Source: Pieris napi
Taxonomy: Eukaryota; Arthropoda; Insecta; Lepidoptera; Pieridae
DNA: 64,000 nucleotides
Direction: 5' to 3'
NCBI RefSeq assembly: GCF_905475465.1
Contig: NC_062253.1
Location: forward strand, 6,820,001-6,884,000
Each line of letters opens with the position of its first letter. Position 1 is the first letter of the stretch. A program made the position numbers and the translations under genes. This document shows positions 47,576-58,685 of this stretch, one piece after another. The notes under the pieces are model-generated. The model saw nothing but the letters and a program-made list of their open reading frames with translations, had not been told where the DNA came from and searched no databases.

Positions 47576-48687
47576 GGCACTGGGCACCTCCTTACCACCA
47601 CCTCCGCCACCACCTATTACCTTTTTACTAGTAAAGCACAAAAATGCATGATCATACGAAGCTTTTAAAGGACAATAAAACAAAATTGAAGAAGAATAAC
47701 GTTTCATTAAATAATTATGTTTAAATTTCTAGATTACTGTTATCTATTATTACTATATAAATTATAATCAAATTTAGAGCCAAAAAATCTGTGTTTAAAA
47801 ACAGAACACAAAAAAATATTTCAAAGAACGAAATACCTACTATGATTCTTCAATTCAAATAAAAAATTCAAAGATTTTGTCAGTTCTTTAATTAATTTAT
47901 TAAGTTTGGTACAAATATTGCGAATAATTAATTATTAGAAAATATGCTATATGAGCCTAACATACAAGATGAAATTCATTTCATACGTTCTAAACTTTCC
48001 ATTAAACAATCAATATAGTAAAATATGATAATATCCAAACAAAATAAAAGATATATACATACTTACTTACAAAATTCAATAATTTTAAAAATCTGTGTCA
48101 CTGGCACAAAGGCATGATAATTCTGTGGCGCTATAATATTGTGTCCATAAGTCTAACATACGGGCGGACAAATATTAGTTTCGATTTATCGTTCAGCAAT
48201 TTACTAAGTATATGTAAAATGAAAATGAATATTTTCTTTCTATCAATTTCTTGTATTTTATTGTTCTAAGAAAAAAAGACAAATATTTTAAAGCTGTGCA
48301 GTGTAACATAATCTCGATAGCAAATATATAATAATATTATTTTGTGACAGTTGGACACAATAATTATAAGTTATATTAAAATTTTCTTTGTAATCTGGCC
48401 ATTAGTGTAGTTTTACATTTTAAATGAGCAGCACCTCCAAGACTCTTGAGTGGTTATTCAACTTAAAGTTAAAACAATAAATTCACAAAGATACTGTGCG
48501 TTATTACATTTAGTGAGTGAATATGAAACAATTAATATAAAGCGAAGCCATTTACACATGGCCAGAAGTCACGTAGACTGTGTTTTGTTCAGTGAAATGC
48601 TGAAGCAACAATCGATATTTTTGTTTATACCTTGACACCAGAATAGGTGTTATTTTCAAGTGTGGTTTTAAAAAGAAACTTATTAAA

Positions 48688-51123
48688 ATGGATAGCAAAA
48701 ATATTCAGAAAAGTGCGATGCACAAAAGTGCGGAGTTTACTTTCACTCCTCCGCCAGAAGCTCCTGTATTTGAACCTACCTTAGAAGAATTTGCAGATCC
48801 CCTGGCATATATTGCTAAAATACGCCCTGTAGCTGAGAAAACGGGAATATGCAAAATTAAGCCTCCATCTGGATGGCAGCCACCTTTTTCTTTGGATGTT
48901 GATAAATTAAAATTTGTTCCACGAATACAAAAAGTTAACGAATTAGAGGCGATTACTCGTTTGAAACTTCTTTTTCTCGAAAAAATATTAAAATTTTGGG
49001 AATTACAAGGTTCGCCATTAAAAATACCAATGATCGAAAATAAAACTTTGGATTTGTATTGTTTAAAGTTTTGGGTGGATGAAGAAGGTGGATTTGAAAA
49101 TTGTAACTCTCCAAAAAAATGGCGTAAGATTGCAAATTCCATGGGTTACAGTCAAAATGCTAACACTATGAATTTTCTTAGGAATAATTATGAAAAAATA
49201 TTACTTCCATATGAAATTTTTGAAAAAAGTAAGGCTGCTTTACTGAAAACTGTCAAAAAAGCTGAACCAAAATCTGAGCTAAACAATGATAAAGAATCAA
49301 ATACACACCAAATAAAAGAAGTTTCAATAGAATCTATAACAAATGTTAAAAGTGAGTATATAAAAGAAGAAAAACCACATACTAGCATAAAGAAAACCAA
49401 AACAGGTTCTGATATAAAGCCTACTACTACTGGTGAGAATAAAGATGTTGAAACTGTTAAGCGTAGTAGGGAGTTAAGGCGTTTAGCATGTTATGGACCT
49501 GGTCCAAAAATGCCAGGACTCAATGATGAAGAGTTTGATATAACTAAGTCTAGGAAGAGACCTAGATATGATTTAGATCCACTAGCAGATTATACATGTG
49601 CTATTTGCCAAAAGGATCATAGAGATGACTTGCTTTTAATATGTAATGGATGTTCTGATACATACCACACATTTTGTCTAAAACCACCATTAAATGCTGT
49701 ACCTGATGGTGACTGGCGTTGTCCATGCTGCATTGCAGCCGTAGTTCACAAACCAGCAGAGGCTTTTGGTTTTGCTCAAGCTGAAAGAGAATATACTCTG
49801 CAGCAGTTTGGTGAAATGGCTGATAAATTTAAGTCAGATTATTTTGGGATGTCGGGACATCTTGTACCTACAAATGTTGCAGAAAAAGAATTCTGGAGAA
49901 TAATATCATCAGTTGAAGAAGATGTGACAGTGGAGTATGGGGCTGATCTCCATTCCATGGATCATGGATCAGGATTTCCTACCAGATCATCTTTAAATCT
50001 CTATCCTGGGGATCAGGAGTATGTTGATTCTGGTTGGAATTTAAACAATCTTCCAGTATTAGATGGTTCAGTGCTAAGATTTATCAATGCTGATATATCT
50101 GGTATGACAGTACCTTGGATGTATGTTGGTATGTGTTTTTCAGCTTTCTGCTGGCATAATGAGGATCACTGGAGTTATTCTATTAATTACTTGCATTGGG
50201 GTGAACCTAAAACTTGGTATGGAGTTCCAGGTAGAGGAGCAGAACTATTGGAAAATGCTATGAAAGCTGCTGCCCCAGATTTATTCAAGACTCAACCAGA
50301 TCTACTTCATCAGCTTGTAACAATAATGAATCCTAACATTCTAATGGCAGCTGGAGTGCCAATATACAGAATCGATCAAAATGCTAGTGAATTTGTTGTC
50401 ACTTTTCCAAGAGCTTATCATGCTGGTTTCAATCAGGGATATAACTTTGCAGAAGCAGTTAATTTTGCTCCTCCAGACTGGTTGAAAATTGGAAGAGAAT
50501 GTATAAGCCACTATAAAAATTTGAAGAGGTTTTGTGTCTTTTCTCATGATGAACTTATTTGTAAAATGGCTCTTGAGGGTGATCGTTTAGATTTGGAAAC
50601 TGCTTTGGAAACACAAAAAGAACTTGTAAATGCCACAGAAGAAGAGGGACGTCTAAGAACACTAGTAGCTAAAAAAGGATTGAAAAATGTACAAAGAACA
50701 GCATTTGAATTGCTAGGTGATGATGAAAGGTTATGTGAAGTGTGTAAAACAACATGCTTTTTATCCTCTGTATCATGTGAAGAATGTAAGCAAATGGCCT
50801 GTTTATTACATGCAGATGAACTATGCAAATGTGCATACAACAAAAAAACCTTATTTTATAGATATGACATGGATGAATTGCATATAATGTTGCAAACAAT
50901 TGATTTCAGGGTTAATAGTTTTGATAAATGGATGACTGAAACAAAAAACATCCTTTTGCCGACAGCTCCAGACATAGGTAGGTTGCAAAAACTGAAATGT
51001 TTGGTAGATGAGGCAGAAGAATTAAAAATACCAAAGTGCACATTACTAACACAGTTGAAGGAGGAGTTTACAAAGGCTACTAAGAATGTAGAAACTATAG
51101 TTATAGAGTTAGATGATGATTAA
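48688..51123 (+). CDS. Intronless truncated KDM5-type histone H3K4 demethylase
   Basis: A single 811-codon frame. Domains in order: JmjN (residues 26-66, FEPTLEEFADPLAYIAKI), ARID (about 86-182, FWELQGSPLKIPM), PHD finger (about 301-350, CAICQKDHRDDLLLICNGC), JmjC (about 425-600) and C5HC2 zinc finger (683-736, CEVCKTTCFLSSVSCEEC). The JmjC iron ligands are present as His490, Glu492 (CWHNEDHW) and His578 (YHAGFNQGYN). KDM5/Lid proteins remove methyl groups from histone H3 Lys4. Animal family members are usually 1500-1800 residues with many introns. This one has none and stops early in the PLU-1 region, without the C-terminal PHD fingers. That fits a retrocopy kept open by selection, or a lineage-specific paralogue. 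The ATG at 48688 gives the family N terminus just before JmjN. Confidence 0.9.
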   Translation: MDSKNIQKSAMHKSAEFTFTPPPEAPVFEPTLEEFADPLAYIAKIRPVAEKTGICKIKPPSGWQPPFSLDVDKLKFVPRIQKVNELEAITRLKLLFLEKILKFWELQGSPLKIPMIENKTLDLYCLKFWVDEEGGFENCNSPKKWRKIANSMGYSQNANTMNFLRNNYEKILLPYEIFEKSKAALLKTVKKAEPKSELNNDKESNTHQIKEVSIESITNVKSEYIKEEKPHTSIKKTKTGSDIKPTTTGENKDVETVKRSRELRRLACYGPGPKMPGLNDEEFDITKSRKRPRYDLDPLADYTCAICQKDHRDDLLLICNGCSDTYHTFCLKPPLNAVPDGDWRCPCCIAAVVHKPAEAFGFAQAEREYTLQQFGEMADKFKSDYFGMSGHLVPTNVAEKEFWRIISSVEEDVTVEYGADLHSMDHGSGFPTRSSLNLYPGDQEYVDSGWNLNNLPVLDGSVLRFINADISGMTVPWMYVGMCFSAFCWHNEDHWSYSINYLHWGEPKTWYGVPGRGAELLENAMKAAAPDLFKTQPDLLHQLVTIMNPNILMAAGVPIYRIDQNASEFVVTFPRAYHAGFNQGYNFAEAVNFAPPDWLKIGRECISHYKNLKRFCVFSHDELICKMALEGDRLDLETALETQKELVNATEEEGRLRTLVAKKGLKNVQRTAFELLGDDERLCEVCKTTCFLSSVSCEECKQMACLLHADELCKCAYNKKTLFYRYDMDELHIMLQTIDFRVNSFDKWMTETKNILLPTAPDIGRLQKLKCLVDEAEELKIPKCTLLTQLKEEFTKATKNVETIVIELDDD

Positions 51124-51310
51124 TTATTAAGGGTTCCAGTACAAACCTTTAGATTTACTTAAGTAAACATTAGGTTGCATTGTGATTGTGATTTTGGGCA
51201 CCTATAATTTAGGAATTATACTGTAACTGTAAACATCAGTTCATCACAAGCGGCAGCTATCATCACAATTTTACAAAAGAAGGTAAAGTCAATGTTTGTT
51301 GAATTTGCAA

Positions 51311-51316
51311 AATAAA
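51311..51316 (+). terminator. Polyadenylation signal of the KDM5-like gene
   Basis: AATAAA about 190 bases past the stop. Confidence 0.45.
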
Positions 51317-51319
51317 GAT

Positions 51320-52567
51320 AACTGATGGTTTTTATACTTGTATTCACACCTAGTTATAATTGTAAGATTTAGTTATAATTATTAATGCCCACCGTAAAAC
51401 TAATTACATGTTTAAAAGGATTCATACTTATTGTGACATTAATTGCCCTTGTTAATTGAAACTGTTATATGATCTCATTCAGTATTAATCAAAAATTATA
51501 ATTAATGATTACTCTAAAATTGTAATAAAGTATAGTATTGTTATCTATTATCCAAATTTTTCCAAATACAGAATTAGGTTTGTATATTTCAATTACAATA
51601 ATTTTTAATAATTCGCAAAACATTTATTTAAGTTATCTGACACAGTTCTTTGATTTTTTCCAAAAAGCTATGATGTAACCAATATACTATTTGATCTGTA
51701 TATAAAGAGTTCTTTAATTTTAAGTCAGTAAATTAAGTATTTGATTGCACACAATATTCTTTAGTAGGTTGTAGTTTCGTTTTATGCCATTATTATTAAT
51801 TGACTGATTAAACTAATAAAAATATCAAATTGTAATTTAATTTTGTCAGAGTATCAAGTGTACCAGTGGATTGAAATTTTGTGTGATGAATAGTTTTTAG
51901 GAGAATAATTTGGGTAACCAAAATGGTTAGTAAAAATTAGTCTGTGTATTATTTATTCTCATAAAAATGACTTCAAATTATTCAATGTGTGGTATGTACT
52001 TTAATGTTAAATAGATAAAAACTTAAAATAACAAAAATAAATCCTATATTATAATTCATATTGTAGTTTTTTCTACCTTTTTAATAATTTTTGTAGGCTC
52101 TATTTCGGAGATAGGTTTGGTTGTACAAAGGTCTGATTGATAAACTTAGTAAAAAAGTGATAATCATCTTTCATTCAAGTAAGTCATCGGTAAGAATATT
52201 GGAATAAATTTGGACTTAAACCAAATTTAACCGGGCTTATTTACAGACATAAATTTCTTGTTGTGGCTACAGTTTAGCTTAAGTTTTTCTCATAAGTTTC
52301 AAGGCTCAAAACTTAGGATCACATAATGAAACAAAATCATATAATCGGAGTGCTTTTATTAATATAAAACATATTTTAGTGCTTACTTCTACAGATCTTC
52401 ATGTAGATGACAGCCAGAATTATCGTTTATATAACAATAATAAATAATGCGATCATTCTTAAATTACTTCCTGTATCAAAAATTTAAGTACAGTAACTGT
52501 CAAAAATAAAATTATTGACAATAAGAAATATTGAGAATATTATTTATAATGATAAACTTATAGTATA
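51320..52567. other. AT-rich intergenic stretch
   Basis: No coding frame, repeat or RNA gene that I can support. It separates the KDM5-like gene from the foldback element. Confidence 0.5.
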
Positions 52568-53275
52568 AGATCCCGCTATACAACGACCTTCACCGAGATG
52601 CTTATTTAATGAAACGTATTTTATATTTAATTTAATATGTCAATAAATATAATCCATATGGGTTGTCTAGCAAATTTCAGTCCAGAGTATGTTTAATTAA
52701 TAATTTCGAAAAAATATTTTTTGAAACATTTCACCGATATGATTATTAGATAAATTCTATACCAATCGAAAGTATGAAGCCCATAGAATATGCAAACTTT
52801 ATGCTGCCCATTCTTTTCCGGTCACAACTATCGGGTTGCCAGGTATAAACAGGTAAATCTGTACTAGCATTTTGCAACGGTCTGTTTATTGAATGAAATT
52901 TAAATTAAATTAAAGATTATTTTATTCTGAACACGGTGGTATAGGGTTGGCTTCGAAAAATCAGTCCAGAATTGCGGTTGTCGAATTTTAAAAAGTAAAA
53001 TATTGCTCCAAGTGAATGTGTGCGACTGAGAGGTCCCAACCGACCATCCCATGCGATAGATGAGGACACAGCATAGCAGCTGTTTAAAGTCCGCCCACTT
53101 AAAGAAAGAGAGTGCACATGCAATTTGGGCTTGGAAAAGAAAAGGATAGCGATGGACTCGTATATACTATGCATAATTTTGGAGTAGTTTATTATTTAAA
53201 TAGAGAAATAGTTATTTAATTTTTTTAAATAAATTAATTATTTATGTGTATATTTTTTGTGACACTAAAGTATAT

Positions 53276-54072
53276 ATATCTCACCGTAAAATTGTAAACA
53301 CCCTTAGATTGTAATCTATCTCGCAAAATTGTAAAATGTCGAAATATTGTGAACCTAAACGAACTGCTTACAATTTAACGTATTATTATTCGGTAGATTG
53401 TAATCTATCGAAGTGAAACCGTCAAATTGTGAAACGGATCGCACCTCGCGCGCTGATTAATAGAACAGAATATGCCCCGCGCCACCATATTTGTTTGTTT
53501 GTTGTCGAATGTAAATTGATTGTTTTGATGAATGTAAATAGATGTCGTGTTGTAAGTAACTCACAGCTTTAGAATTAGTTATATGAAATTATTGGGAAGT
53601 AAAATTAACCTGTGATTGACCAAAGAAGTTTGAATGATAACTAAGTTAGTGTTGGAAATGAAATGAAAGAAAATTGAACTAATTTTTCAATTTTAATTTG
53701 TGTTTGAAGAGAAAATATTGTTACGTTTCTGATTTTTTTATTTTGATATAATTTTTTTTATCATGTGATGTCAGAATTATTGATTTCCTACTAAGTAATA
53801 AATACTAATTTTTGAAGTGCATTCATTTTATTTGACCGATACCCTTGTTTCATTCCTAACTCTATGGACATATAACGGTCTACTATAAAGCCGACCAATC
53901 AGCGCTCGAGCGTACCGTTTCACAATTTGACGGTTTCACTTCGATAGATTACAATCTACCGAATAATAATACGTTAAATTTTAAGCAGTACGCTGAGGTT
54001 CACAATCTTTCGACAGTTTATAATCTCGCGAGATAGATTACAATCTAACGGTATATACAATTTTACGTTAAC
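53276..54072. mobile_element. Inverted-repeat element inside the left foldback arm
   Basis: Ends CCGTAAAATTGTAAACAC and, reversed, AACGTAAAATTGTATATACC open arms of about 160 bp that contain TTAGATTGTAATCTATCTCG and AATAATACGTTAAAT-type blocks. The right foldback arm lacks it, so it came in later. About 0.8 kb, non-coding, edges approximate. Confidence 0.75.
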
Positions 54073-54341
54073 ATATACATCTTTAGTAAAAAAGAAGGTT
54101 ATAGTGATTCATATATAATACTAGCCTGATTAAAAATATTGATTGAAAAAAATTAAAAAATTTACTACATGCAAATTATAAATCTATAAATGTAAACAGA
54201 GAAATTGAAATCAATTGAAACTATTGGAAAAAATTCAAAACCCATAAAAGTGATTTTTTTTAATCAGGGTAATAATAAAAAAAACAACAATTAAAAAATT
54301 ACTTCTATTTATTGTAAAAAATTAAAAATACAATTTTTTTT

Positions 54342-54533
54342 TTAAATTTCAGAATCCGAGTCATCGGACATAAAACTACGATCTTCAACTTCTGAATCTT
54401 CTTCGTCATCACTCTCTGTTTCACTTTTTTCGACAATGTCTGCTATCTTTAAAGGTGTATGATCCCCAATGAATCCTACTGGTTTTAAATATTCATCTAA
54501 GAACCATCCGCAGTTCTCAGGCTCAAGTTTCAC
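54342..54533 (-). CDS. Acidic reading frame in the foldback loop
   Basis: 63 codons reading CGWFLDEYLKPVGFIGDHTP, then LKIADIVEKSETESDDEEDS and a Ser/Asp tail, followed by a poly(A) signal (AATAAA, plus-strand TTTATT near 54308). Frame, composition and position look like the last exon of a transposase or an accessory protein. Only a GTG starts it and a stop lies just upstream, so as it stands it may be a remnant. I do not recognise the family. Confidence 0.4.
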   Translation of the reverse strand: MKLEPENCGWFLDEYLKPVGFIGDHTPLKIADIVEKSETESDDEEDSEVEDRSFMSDDSDSEI

Positions 54534-55574
54534 ATATATTTATAGATTTATAATTTGCATGTAGTAATTTTTTTAATTTTTTTCAATCAATATTTTTAAT
54601 CAGGCTAGTATTATATATGAATCACTATAACCTTCTTTTTTACTAAAGATGTAAATATACTTTAGTGTCACATAAAAAATATACACATAAATAATTAATT
54701 TATTAAAAAAAAAAAAATAACTATTTCTCTATTTAAATAATAAACTATTCCAAAATTATGCATTGTATATACGAGTCCATCGCTATCCTTTTCTATTCCA
54801 AGCCCAAATAGCATGCGCACTCTCTTTCTTTAAGTGGGCGGACTTTAAACAGCTGCTATGCTGTGTCCTCTTCTATCGCATGGGATGGTCGGTTGGGACC
54901 TCTCAGTCGCACACATTCACTTGGAGCAATATTTTACTTTTTAAAATTCGACAACCGCAATTCTGGACTGATTTTTCGAAGCCAACCCTATACCACCGTG
55001 TTCAGAATAAAATAATCTTTAATTTAATTTAAATTTCATTCAATAAACAGACCGTTGCAAAATGCTAGTACAGATTTACCTGTTTATACCTGGCAACCCG
55101 ATAGTTGTGACCGGAAAAGAATGGGCAGCATAAAGTTTGCATATTCTATGGGCTTCATACTTTCGATTGGTATAGAATTTATCTAATAATCATACCGGTG
55201 AAATATTTAAAAAAAATATTTTTTTAAATTATTAATTAAACATACTCTGGACTGAAATTTGCTAGACAACCCATATGGATTATATTTATTGACATATTAA
55301 ATTAAATATAAAATACGTTTCATTAAATAAGCATCTCGGTGAAGGTCGTTGTATAGCGGGATCTTAGACCATTAGTTTTAAAATCCGAGTGTTAAAGAAC
55401 AAGGTTTTATTATTATATCTGAGCCGAGTATCAATAATTACTATAGTAGGTACATATTTCTTTGTTGGCCTGTTACTATGAAATTAATAAATTTATACAA
55501 GTGAATTTTTCAAGTGTCGTGAAAACCGCAATACGTGCAGCAGGTCCTAGTACGTACTTCTTTTTATATAATAC

Positions 55575-55925
55575 TAGCTGACCCGGAAAACGTTTGTTTT
55601 GCCATGTATATTATTTCTAGGAAACATTTTTTTAGTTCAATAAAAATAACTATCTACAATAATAAAAAAAGGGGTTGATCGTAGAGGGATGAAAATTAAA
55701 GGTCGTATGTATTTTTGTATGCTGTATCATGCAAAAAAAACCTAAAAAATATAAACAATTTTTTTTGTGGACACACCTTATCACATAGGAGTTTGAAAGA
55801 TAGATTGTAACCGATTCTCAGACCTACTGAATATGCATAAAAAATTTCATAAGAATCAGTCGAACCATATCGCATACTACTGGGAACGAACATTGTGACA
55901 CGAGAATTTTATATATTAGATATAA
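55575..55925 (-). repeat. Dispersed repeat, inverted relative to 18385
   Basis: ACTAGCTGACCCGGAAAACG, then GGGGTTGATCGTAGAGGGAT and CGAACATTGTGACACGAGAA. Same family as 18385-18690. Confidence 0.55.
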
Positions 55926-55976
55926 GTTAAATAAGCTGTCACTGACTTTTTTGTAGGCTTTATAATCTCTAGAACT

Positions 55977-56162
55977 GCCTTGCCATTCTGTAACTCACTT
56001 TTCGAACTCACATAGCGGTTTTCGCATCGGCGGTCGCTCTTAAATCAGTCGTGAAGCAGTCATTTTATGATTTGGCATTCTGATAAACAATAAACTACGA
56101 GCTCCCACCTTATAAAAGTGTAAAAGTACCACCTGTAAAAGTGAGTTACAGAATCGCAAGGC
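55977..56162. mobile_element. 186-bp MITE
   Basis: GCCTTGCCATTCTGTAACTC at 55977 pairs with GAGTTACAGAATCGCAAGGC ending at 56162, inverted ends of about 27 bp with one mismatch. No coding frame. Confidence 0.75.
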
Positions 56163-57009
56163 TGAATCATATTCATATATCTAAATCATTAAGGCACCGT
56201 TCTTAATAAACGTTTTCGTTCGACCGTTGTTTCTCCAACTGCAAGTTTGACTACCGTACCTAGTTTTGTATTAGAATTTACATAATTAATTCTGTAGTTT
56301 CAGAGATTACGTCACGAACTCACAATAATGACCTCTTTATATTATTAGTACAAATATTGCTTCACTTGATACCTACTTATTCATACCGAATGTAGTTACA
56401 ACAACAAGAATGTTTCCTATATTCTTTTGGTTGGATTCGTTTCAGTTTTGTTAAAATCAGACCCGGACTTTTACTATACACTTAAAAAATTCATAGTACA
56501 CGTAAACTTACATATAAAAAAAGTAAGAAAAAATATGTATATATAATATATATGAAAGATAGTAAAAATGCATAAGTAATGAAAAGGTTAATGGAAGACA
56601 GTTTTAACTCCGTTTAGAGAGAATATTCTGCCAATAAATTTGTTTGGCAAATGTGATTCAATACTGAAACATGTTAAATGGGACCAGGACAAAATCATTT
56701 AATAAGTAGGTATCATACTAATGGAGATCATTGAAAAACTATCAACTTTAAAGTTTGCGGGATTTCTATGTAACACATCAATCGTACTACTATTTGGCGA
56801 CATTTCTATATATTTTTTTAATGCCGGCTGTATAGGTCCGTTAGCGAAAGCTGGCGCGTTCACAGTACTCACACTAATGCAATTTCACTATACAGTATGT
56901 TTAAAAATATTACTTTTTTGCCAAGCTATATATTTTAGTCTACTCTGGATTTAGTAAGGTTGGGTGGGTTTTAAATAAATAAAAATGTGTCAAATACATA
57001 TAAATATTA
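56163..57009. other. Intergenic stretch without recognised genes
   Basis: An open frame of 77 codons at 56721 has no family I recognise and no splice support. Mostly AT-rich sequence. Confidence 0.4.
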
Positions 57010-57175
57010 TGTGCATATGAGGGTGGATCCAAAAGTTCTAAGCCCGACCAAGAACGTATAAGAGTAGTTTGTGTAAATAATTTTTCATTTTTCGACATAA
57101 GCTCCATCTAGCTCAACACACTTCACTTTTACTTCACTAACTATTCTTTCAATACTCCTCTTAGAAACCCCAGTC
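57010..57175 (-). pseudogene. C-terminal end of a mariner element
   Basis: On the minus strand the frame reads SKRSIERIVSEVKVKCVELD, then GAYVEK and a stop, like the last residues of mariner transposases. An end GAGGGTGGATCCAAAAGTTC near 57018 looks like its terminal repeat. The rest of the element is missing. Confidence 0.55.
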
Positions 57176-58298
57176 ACATCTGATGTCAAATTAAATATAA
57201 CATTTTTTCATTAAACTGTTTTTATTAAGATGCTTAAAATAATTAAAAACATTGTGCACCATTTCACGAGATTGCCCTGGTAATGTTTGAAAAAAGATCA
57301 ACATGTATAAAATAATCAAAAGAAAAACAATAACTGTCTCTTTTATACTCATAAGCTTGACCGAGAGAGACGGACAGTCTTTTCGTGATGTATTTGTGAT
57401 TGTATTTCAGTTTGACATCACGTCTCGCGCTTATTCACAGACACTACACAAGCACAAAGTGTAAATGTGTTGAAGCCGCCAGCTTTAGATAACATACCTA
57501 TACTTGCATGTTCCATTATGCGGCTTAATAAACGAAGTATAAAAAAATCAAGTACATTCAACGTCAAAATATAATACTTAAAGTACGTTTTAGACGTATA
57601 TACGCGTGGCACTAGGGCGAGTTTTGAGTATTCTTATACCGGTAAATAGTATGTTAATGGACGGATCAATATAATAATACTTAAGTAGAAATTCTTTGGA
57701 GTTAATTCAATAAATAAATTACTCTAAATTTTCTATATTAAACAAGTTTAAATCTATCACTTATAGTTGAATGATAATTATTATTTAAAAATATATTTGA
57801 TTAATTCAGTCAATAACAGTCTTCAAGTCGACGCTCTTAAATATATTCTCATATGCAAATTCTTAATGAAATATCAATAGATTAAAATTTCTACAAAATA
57901 TTTTAATTGTAAGGAAGACATACCGAAGACAAACATTTTCAGACCACTAAATCTAATTTAATCGCTCTTTATGTTAGGTAATTTAAACATTCATCTTGAT
58001 TCTAGATGCAAATGTCTAGCTTTTATACCTTATAATTGTGTTTTCATTAATTTTTTTACACATTCGGTGAAAGTACAATTAAATTACACATAGAGTCATA
58101 AGCCTACAATTCTATGTCTGTTACCATATATTAACGTATGTTAACAAAAAAAAACAACTACATCGGAATTTATTTTTACAAAATTGTATCAGTGTATTCA
58201 CACTATAACAATAGGGCACTTACGTCCTTTTACTTCTGTACTTGTGCTTCTTATGTGAGGTTATATAACCTTGCTATATATTTTTTATTAAATTTTTT

Positions 58299-58663
58299 TG
58301 AAGTTATACTTCTTTAGGCCCGTTATGAAAAATTGATGAGAGTGAAATTTTACGATGCGCGCGCACCGTGACACAAAATTAACAGAATGAAGTTGCCCAC
58401 GGAAGATGCTACGGCATTGGACATAATTTAAAAACAACATTCGAATAATAATAGAATTTATGTTACACTTAATGTAAGAGAATAGTAATAAATATTTATT
58501 TATTTAATTTTTCAAATGTAAACTGAACTTTATTGACTATAATGACTCCTTTTCCAGTCTTTGATTATTTAATTGTAATTAATTATTTGCATGCAATCAA
58601 AAACTATTTTTAATAATGCCAAAAAAGTATAACTTCTTACGCGCGTACATAAGTACACGCACC
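58299..58663. repeat. GAAGTTATACTTC-family MITE, copy C, inverted
   Basis: TTGAAGTTATACTTCTTTAG at one end and TACGCGCGTACATAAGTACA near the other match the ends of copy A in reverse. The interior has been replaced or shortened. It lies just past the stop of the SVOP-like gene. Confidence 0.6.
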
Positions 58664-58685
58664 CTTTTTTTTACTCATTTTAGGC

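Larger units (their letters stand above)
52568..55364. mobile_element. Foldback transposon with 827-bp inverted arms
   Basis: The right arm (55364 down to 54538) is the reverse complement of the left arm (52568-53275 plus about 54069-54191) over about 827 bp with few differences. Examples: GATCCCGCTATACAACGACC at both tips and CGGTTGTCGAATTTTAAAAA inside. TA stands at both edges as a possible target site. A 346-bp loop holds a short acidic reading frame. An inverted-repeat element splits the left arm. The superfamily is unknown to me. Confidence 0.85.

Noticed and set aside
48705..49142. 145-codon frame antisense to the KDM5-like gene
   Set aside because: It shadows a strong domain-bearing frame and shows no family features.
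56721..56954. 77-codon hydrophobic frame
   Set aside because: Membrane-like composition follows from AT-rich codons, and there is no start context, splice site or homology I recognise.
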